Source: JACZWL01 sp046756445 (GTDB taxonomy: Bacteria > Pseudomonadota > Gammaproteobacteria > Steroidobacterales > Woeseiaceae). From it: a DNA stretch of 9,698 bases. Each line of letters begins with the position of its first letter. The first letter of the stretch is position 1. The notes beneath the pieces were generated by a model, which searched no databases, was not told the DNA's origin, and saw only the letters and a list, made by a program, of their open reading frames with translations. Made by a program: the position numbers and the translations under genes. Positions 4,778 through 9,698 of this stretch are shown here, piece after piece. Where the stretch lies: assembly GCA_046756445.1 (NCBI GenBank), contig JBHHWI010000109.1:1-9698 (forward strand), read 5' to 3'.

Positions 4778-7151
4778 CATCCCGGTTAGGGTGCTTTTGG
4801 TTTTCTTTGTCTTCTCCGGCTTGGGCTGCGCCAAAGAAGAGCCGACCCCAGCCAGCGAAGAAGCAGTGCGCGAAGAAACGTCCGGCTCACGCCCACAACC
4901 GGAAATGACTACAGAGCCGGGGCCGAATGTCGGCGATCGGCGTCGACCGGCCGAGTCGCCAATGTCGGCTTCGGGAAATCTCGAACTGCCCCGGCCCGGT
5001 GAAGACTGGCTTGGCCGCTACGCAAATCTGGATCTGGATGCCACGTTTAGCGCCGTGGCACAGGGCATTCGCTACGAGCCGTATCATGGAGCGCTGCGGG
5101 GAGCTGCTGGCAGCGCATTGGCAAGAAGCGGGAATTCGCTGGACCAATCATTACTCCTTGCCGAAGTATTACGCCGTAACGGATTCAGGGTCCGGTTTGT
5201 AAGCGGAACTCTGGCTGGCGGCAATCTGGAAGTTGTGCTACGTGGGATATATCCGCCCGACATACGCGATCTCGAGCTTGGTCCCGAATACGCGCCCTAC
5301 GATCCGGCTGCCGATGCCGAACTTCGTGCAGCCGCTGCTGCTCACGTTTGGGTGGAAGTATTTCAGCCCGGGGGCTGGCTACCGCTCGATCCTTCCTTCC
5401 CGCGCGCCAATCCGGGCGAATCCTACGCTCAGGCGTTCACCCGGTTCGATCAGATTCCGGCAGAACTGTTTCAGACGCTGACGATGACTTTAAAGCAAGA
5501 GTCGCGAGATGGTCAGGTGCGCCAGCTGGGCTCTCTCGAGGAGAGGGTGGCGGACCTCGGGCTGACGCCCGTTGCACTCATGATCCACCAGGTTCCCAAG
5601 AGTTCGTCTCAGCCTGCCAAGCAGACTGGCGGTACGGGCGGCATGTTTGGAGGGATTGGCGGCAGCCTTGGCGCAAGTGAACCGAAAGATCAGTCCGAAG
5701 AGCGGGCGCCGGCCATTGTCGCCGTTGAATACCAGAGACAGCTGTTCCTGCGAGGCGAGCTCGTACAGTGGGAGGGCACTGTTGTAGCCGAAGAGGAGCG
5801 AGATGATTTCATCACCCGGGAATGGCTCGAGTTCGATCTTTCCGTACCGGGCTCCGCACCGCTTCACACCGAGCGGGTGCTGTTCCGTCGCCTGCAGGCT
5901 GAAGCGCAGGAACCGAGAGCGGTGCGTCACTATTCCATAAGCGTCGTACCGGGTCCGGTTTATGACGACTGGCTCGAGGCAGAGAGATCCCGAGTCGGTG
6001 CCCAACTTGATTTGCGCGCATGGAATCGTGACCTGGCAAACGCCAGTGGCGTTGAGCCGGGGTCCGAAGAAGCGGCCGCCATCGCCCCCGCGCTCAAACA
6101 CAGGGCCAGCCTGGCGGGCATCGTCGGGGGACATCTTGTCGGGCTCACCTACGCGGCGGAATCCGACGCTATCAGCCGCCAGGTAGGAAGGGCGAACGGG
6201 GTTGCGCTCCTCTGGCCGATCCCGCGAATTCTCATCACCTCCGTCGAAACAGAGAGTGTCGAGCCGGGTGATGCCGAGTCGACGGTCACGCTGGACTTGC
6301 GGCTCGATCGGGTGCGGGCGATTCCCTATCCGGGGTTCCCGTCGCGATCTGGCCAGTTGTTCCAATCAGCTCGGGGTCTGCAAAACACGATCCTCGAAGG
6401 GGCGGTGGTCGGCCGCGCAACCGGAATGGCCGCGCCGGTTACAACCGCCGTCCTGATGATCCAGGCAGCAACGGATAGCACGCCGCTGCTGGCTATCGGG
6501 CCGGCCAATGCTGACGACATCGGACGTCTCGATGCGCTGCCAACGTATTGCGCCGACCTCATAAATGAGACGCTGGCGCTCGGCCACGAGGTCATCGTGC
6601 CACAGCAGGCTGCCAATCTTGCCGGCAGGAAACTCTGGGGCTGGTGGCAGGTGAATACGGACACCGGTGAGATTGTGGGTGTCATGGAAGATGGCCAGCA
6701 TCAGGCTACGGCAAATTACACGCTCGACCTGAGCAAGGTAAGCCTCGACGACAGATCTGGTTTCGCCATTGGCGCGATTACAGGTGCCAGCGGTACGCTA
6801 TTTGTTATCTCCGGTCTGATGCTGGAATACGGAGAGGCCAGCGCTGCCATGATTGAGGAAGTGGAGCAGTATATAAAGAGCATCATGTGCAGCAGCTGCC
6901 CATCAAAAGCCGAAGCAAAGGCAAGTGCTGGTGTCGGTGCAAGCGCGGGCGGCGATTGTCTCAAATGGGAACGGTCAATAAAGGCAGAGGCAGGCGCCGG
7001 AGCGTCAATCTCTTTTTGCGAAAGCTATCAGAAAGGATTCACCTGCGCGTCGGGAATGCTGCTGCGCGGGCTAAAAGGTGAGAAGGGATCCGACTTCTCA
7101 ATTGGGGCCGGTGGCCAGGCTGGTGCAGGTATCGAGATAAATTGCAACTAG
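4752..7151 (+). CDS. Large lipoprotein with a degenerate transglutaminase-like domain and Cys-rich tail
   Basis: A 799-residue predicted lipoprotein. A hydrophobic core (about 12-23) ends in a lipobox with Cys26, followed by an acidic Pro/Ser linker (27-75). A transglutaminase-like (papain-fold) domain spans about 85-250. The helix motif GNSLDQSLLLAEVLRRNGF (127-145) aligns with the usual G.C...A.L...LR..G motif but has Ser129 where the nucleophilic Cys belongs. The His (HVWVEVF, His198) and Asp (WLPLDPSF, Asp213) are kept, so a fold role or an altered chemistry is more likely than normal cross-linking. Next come a Gly-rich linker (about 292-308), a long beta-rich region (about 320-600), WGWWQVNTDTGEIVGVMEDG (629-648, typical of the C-terminal part of large transglutaminase-domain proteins), a hydrophobic Gly-rich segment (670-691) and a tail with six Cys. 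The start is the ATG at 4752, preceded by GGGGA; the GTG at 4731 lacks a site. Probably in the outer membrane or periplasm. Confidence 0.82.
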   Translation: MDTAGIFRNIPVRVLLVFFVFSGLGCAKEEPTPASEEAVREETSGSRPQPEMTTEPGPNVGDRRRPAESPMSASGNLELPRPGEDWLGRYANLDLDATFSAVAQGIRYEPYHGALRGAAGSALARSGNSLDQSLLLAEVLRRNGFRVRFVSGTLAGGNLEVVLRGIYPPDIRDLELGPEYAPYDPAADAELRAAAAAHVWVEVFQPGGWLPLDPSFPRANPGESYAQAFTRFDQIPAELFQTLTMTLKQESRDGQVRQLGSLEERVADLGLTPVALMIHQVPKSSSQPAKQTGGTGGMFGGIGGSLGASEPKDQSEERAPAIVAVEYQRQLFLRGELVQWEGTVVAEEERDDFITREWLEFDLSVPGSAPLHTERVLFRRLQAEAQEPRAVRHYSISVVPGPVYDDWLEAERSRVGAQLDLRAWNRDLANASGVEPGSEEAAAIAPALKHRASLAGIVGGHLVGLTYAAESDAISRQVGRANGVALLWPIPRILITSVETESVEPGDAESTVTLDLRLDRVRAIPYPGFPSRSGQLFQSARGLQNTILEGAVVGRATGMAAPVTTAVLMIQAATDSTPLLAIGPANADDIGRLDALPTYCADLINETLALGHEVIVPQQAANLAGRKLWGWWQVNTDTGEIVGVMEDGQHQATANYTLDLSKVSLDDRSGFAIGAITGASGTLFVISGLMLEYGEASAAMIEEVEQYIKSIMCSSCPSKAEAKASAGVGASAGGDCLKWERSIKAEAGAGASISFCESYQKGFTCASGMLLRGLKGEKGSDFSIGAGGQAGAGIEINCN

Positions 7152-7223
7152 GGACGTACCGGCATCACCCTCGACTAGTGAGACGTAATCATAAATGACA
7201 CCGAGATTGCGAGGATTCGGCAG

Positions 7224-8717
7224 ATGATGAGGATTCGGCTGATCATGTCCGTTCTGGGTATTCTGGCCTGGCAACATTTGCATGCCGCTCAGGGGGGCTT
7301 GCCCAGGGCACTGGAATACTGGGCAGATGCGAGTTCCGAGCAGATCCAGGCTTACCCGTTACCGGTTCCGGTCACCGTCGTTCCGCGAGCGGAAGAAGTC
7401 CCGCAGCTCAGGCTTGGCGACCGCTCGCCAAGCTCGCTTGCCGCTTCGCCGCAGCAGTCCAACGAAGCGATTCGTGTCCAGGCCATCGGCAGCGCCGAAC
7501 AAAGTAATCTGTTCGGTACAGTGGCCGAATTCGGGTCGGCGTTCCTAGTTCTCCAGACGCGCTGGGAGAACGTTCATCCCAAGGAGAAAGTGGCCAGGGA
7601 TAAGCTGGAGGGCAAGGTCGATCGGACCATGGGGGTCGGCGGGCTCGGTGGCGGTGGCCGGTCGAGCGGCCCGGCGGAATACGTGGACATGGACGTTGCC
7701 TACAAGGTGCCTCGGCTGAATGATCACGTGTATGTGCTTGCCGACGGGCAGGCGATAGCTCTACACCCGGTGACGGCGACGCTACCCGGCGGGGCAGAAC
7801 CAACGTCATCGTTCGGCATCGCCAAACACGGAGAGGTGAAAGAACTGCGGCTGGCTTACCTGATTCCCGAGAATTCGAAGAACGTCGCATTGCAGTTTTT
7901 CGATTACAACAACGGGCACTTGCTGATCCCGCTTCGGGGCGACGCCGAACTCGCCAGGAATTCGCAAGAAGCGCGCGCCGGTGTGCTGGATGAGATCGCA
8001 ACTGATGTCGTCGAGCTTGCCGCGCATCGGCTGGCTTTTGCAGACGATTACCAGGGAGAGGCGGCCGGATCGGGGTGGCGGTTTGCCGTGGTGCAACTAG
8101 GTGGGCAGAGCTTATCGCGCGGCGGCAATATGGCGAGCATCCTCCAGTTCGATCCAAGCAAGTACATGTGGGTCACTGCCGACGGCGGATTTATCTACTA
8201 CGCCAGCGCCGGAAGCACCGATGCAAAGGGGAATATCCGTTTCACGCCGGAGATATATCAGCGACAGGAAGTCGCATTTCGCGTGCCGGAATCCACTGAA
8301 CACCTGTCGATGGGTCTGCGGATCAATCGCGACGTCGTGACTTTGTCGCTGACCGACCGGACGCCGGCGTCGATGCCCGAAGCGAAAATGCGCCATGAGG
8401 ACGGTGACGTGATGGAGATCCTGCTCTACGGCACACGCCGTGAGGGCGATTACCTCATCGTCGATCTCGGCATAAAGCCGGTTATCGAAGGCCAGGGGCT
8501 GGAAGTTCGGACCTCGCAGCAGTTCCTGTTACAGACAGCCGACGGCGAGCTGCGGCCTGATACGCTTGCGACAGCCGAGTTGCCCGGACATCCGCCGGCG
8601 CCTTTCGTGGTTCCGCCGGGCGCCCCGGTTCGCTTCGAGCTGGCCTATCGGACGGCGGCGTCACCCACTGCGCTGCGCCTGCGCGGCTTCAGAGGCGAAG
8701 GAAAATTCGAATTGTAA
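7224..8717 (+). CDS. Secreted protein with three related beta-sandwich-like domains
   Basis: A 497-residue exported protein with a short signal peptide (basic start, hydrophobic 5-16, cleavage near HAA at 20-22). I do not recognise a named family. Its body appears to be one domain three times, at about 83-238, 255-378 and 395-492. Each copy starts with a strand pair, then has a 'f.l...dG' turn (VLADGQAIAL 171-180; VTADGGFIYY 317-326; LQTADGELRP 436-445). Next comes an extended segment that leads to a strand with alternating hydrophobics (EVKELRLAYLIPE 204-216; QEVAFRVPE 348-356; APVRFELAYRT 467-477), and a final strand ending the copy (VALQFFD 221-227; LSMGLRI 361-367; TALRLRGF 482-489). This resembles DUF4352-type immunoglobulin-like domains, by pattern only. 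Copy one carries a Gly-rich loop (137-145). GAGG lies 9 bases before the ATG. It sits 72 bases after the transglutaminase-like gene and 9 before the PPC gene, so an operon and an extracytoplasmic binding or scaffold role are likely. Confidence 0.78.
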   Translation: MMRIRLIMSVLGILAWQHLHAAQGGLPRALEYWADASSEQIQAYPLPVPVTVVPRAEEVPQLRLGDRSPSSLAASPQQSNEAIRVQAIGSAEQSNLFGTVAEFGSAFLVLQTRWENVHPKEKVARDKLEGKVDRTMGVGGLGGGGRSSGPAEYVDMDVAYKVPRLNDHVYVLADGQAIALHPVTATLPGGAEPTSSFGIAKHGEVKELRLAYLIPENSKNVALQFFDYNNGHLLIPLRGDAELARNSQEARAGVLDEIATDVVELAAHRLAFADDYQGEAAGSGWRFAVVQLGGQSLSRGGNMASILQFDPSKYMWVTADGGFIYYASAGSTDAKGNIRFTPEIYQRQEVAFRVPESTEHLSMGLRINRDVVTLSLTDRTPASMPEAKMRHEDGDVMEILLYGTRREGDYLIVDLGIKPVIEGQGLEVRTSQQFLLQTADGELRPDTLATAELPGHPPAPFVVPPGAPVRFELAYRTAASPTALRLRGFRGEGKFEL

Positions 8718-8726
8718 GGAGTCACC

Positions 8727-9698
8727 GTGCAGGTCCGGAATCTGGTCTTAGTCGTTCTCGGCGCGTTCGCCGCAGCATTCCTCCTGGCAAGCGGCAGTCT
8801 CGCACCGGCGCAGGATCAGCAGGACAGCGCCGAGCAGGAAAACCTGGTCTTCGGGGAAGAGAACCTGAGCTTCCCGGACGAAGATCAGTCCGCTCCGGCT
8901 GAGAATCTGACTTTCCCGGCTGACGACCTGACGTCTCCGGACGAGGCGCCCGTCAGCGCGAACGAGAGGTCGGATGGCTTCGGGGATTCACGATCTCAAA
9001 AGATCGCCGTCAGCCCCGTCGACTTTCCCGATGCCGATTTCTCGCGAGCGCCGACCGAAGCCGAGCCGAACGAGGATGCCGATGCGGCTTCGAGATTGGG
9101 CGCTGTATCCACCGGTACCGATGAACCCCAGTTCGCGGCGCGGGGTACGCTGAACGGCCGGGATACCGACTACTACGCCTTCAGCGTCGAAGGCGACGCA
9201 CAGCTCTACCTGATCGAGGCGGTGGGTCCAGGCGTCAATCGCATGACGCTCTACGAATCCGCCGGCCGGCTGGCGTATGGCAAAGGCCGCCAAGACGGGG
9301 CTGGCCTGTCGATAGCCGGCGCCTACCTGGCGCCGGGCGACTACCACGTGTCGGTCGAGCACTTCCGTGACGACGGAGAAACGGCCTACACGCTGCGGGC
9401 GCTTTCGCTGGGCGCGCCCGATGCGCATGTCGAGAGGGAACCCAATGACGACAAGGCGCTCGCCGAGCTGCTCGAGCCGGGTTTTCCCCGAACGGGCCTC
9501 TTCCTGGAGCCCGATGACACCGACCACTATCGCTTCAGTTTGGCGGCCGAGCAGCTGGTGCGCTTGAGGATCGAGCCGCCGCCGGAAATACGACTGTACA
9601 TGGCATTGTACTCGGGCACGCAACAGTTGGTGAATCGAACCCCCGACGATCCCGGCGCGCCCATCGAATACACGGCGCTGCTTCAGCCGGGCGACTAC
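8727..9698 (+). CDS. Secreted protein with PPC-type repeats, 3' end beyond the window
   Basis: An open frame from a GTG start with AGGAG just upstream (8717-8721) runs 324 codons to the window edge without a stop, so the C-terminus is missing. The N-terminus is a signal peptide (hydrophobic 5-22, cleavage near 26-28). An acidic low-complexity linker (29-110) contains a repeated hexapeptide pattern: ENLVFG (38-43), ENLSFP (45-50), ENLTFP (59-64) and DDLTSP (66-71). Two copies of a bacterial pre-peptidase C-terminal (PPC-like) beta domain follow. Copy one (about 111-228) has EAEPNEDADAA, G.L...DTDYYAF and APGDYHVSVEHF; copy two (236 to the edge) has EREPNDDKAL, G.FLEPDDTDHYRF and QPGDY. PPC domains occur in secreted proteases and in large surface proteins and usually bind or stabilise rather than catalyse. 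No catalytic domain is in view. It begins 9 bases after the preceding stop, so it is in the same operon. The low-complexity linker suggests a tether. Confidence 0.85.
   Translation, partial: MQVRNLVLVVLGAFAAAFLLASGSLAPAQDQQDSAEQENLVFGEENLSFPDEDQSAPAENLTFPADDLTSPDEAPVSANERSDGFGDSRSQKIAVSPVDFPDADFSRAPTEAEPNEDADAASRLGAVSTGTDEPQFAARGTLNGRDTDYYAFSVEGDAQLYLIEAVGPGVNRMTLYESAGRLAYGKGRQDGAGLSIAGAYLAPGDYHVSVEHFRDDGETAYTLRALSLGAPDAHVEREPNDDKALAELLEPGFPRTGLFLEPDDTDHYRFSLAAEQLVRLRIEPPPEIRLYMALYSGTQQLVNRTPDDPGAPIEYTALLQPGDY

Noticed and set aside
5490..6365. 291-codon open frame on the minus strand
   Set aside because: It is antisense to the transglutaminase-like lipoprotein gene, is Arg/Pro-rich with no recognisable domain, and has no context.
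7408..8157. 249-codon open frame on the minus strand
   Set aside because: It is antisense to the triple-domain secreted protein. Its Arg/Pro/Ser-rich composition is typical of a shadow frame.
8838..8855. ENLVFG resembles the tobacco etch virus protease site
   Set aside because: It lacks the required Tyr and Gln, and it is one of several variants of a repeated linker motif. The likeness is chance.
8988..9623. 211-codon open frame on the minus strand
   Set aside because: It lies wholly opposite the PPC-repeat gene, which has a signal peptide, a strong ribosome site and recognisable domains. The frame is a by-product of high GC.

Overview
The window is about 60% GC, with dense Shine-Dalgarno-led genes typical of a Gram-negative bacterium. 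Two proteins carry type II (lipoprotein) signal peptides and several others carry Sec signals. A GcvT/DmdA-family methyltransferase, a YIP1-family membrane protein and a run of secreted PPC and transglutaminase-like proteins suggest a free-living, possibly marine or sediment, gammaproteobacterium. That placement is inference from gene content; there is no rRNA or tRNA marker. I see no mobile element, CRISPR array, tRNA or phage gene.

Left part, minus strand. A promoter near 3700-3728 faces left. It drives a YIP1-like five-helix membrane protein (2975-3658), then 19 bases later a lipoprotein (2359-2955), then across a 135-base gap holding a strong hairpin a secreted 283-residue protein (1372-2223). 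After a further 215-base gap comes a DmdA-like/GcvT-family enzyme (2-1156), complete at the edge of the window. This enzyme is the only obvious metabolic gene and may be transcribed separately, although I found no convincing promoter for it.

Middle. The 201-base divergent region (3659-3859) carries a near-consensus sigma-70 promoter on the plus strand (3743-3770). It lies upstream of a methionine-rich secreted protein of the DUF4412/LolA-like type (3860-4519). The left-facing genes and this one look like a divergently transcribed set of uncharacterised envelope proteins.

Right part, plus strand. A possible 62-residue gene (4589-4777) overlaps the start of a 799-residue lipoprotein (4752-7151). 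The lipoprotein has a transglutaminase-like domain that has kept the His and Asp but has Ser where the Cys nucleophile should be, and it ends in a hydrophobic segment and a Cys/Gly/Ala-rich tail. It is followed by a secreted 497-residue protein that looks like three copies of one beta-sandwich domain (7224-8717). Nine bases later starts a secreted protein with PPC-type repeats (8727 to the window end, incomplete). All three are exported and closely spaced, so they probably form one operon making a cell-surface or secreted assembly. This is the part of the window most likely to be undescribed. Its function cannot be read from the sequence.
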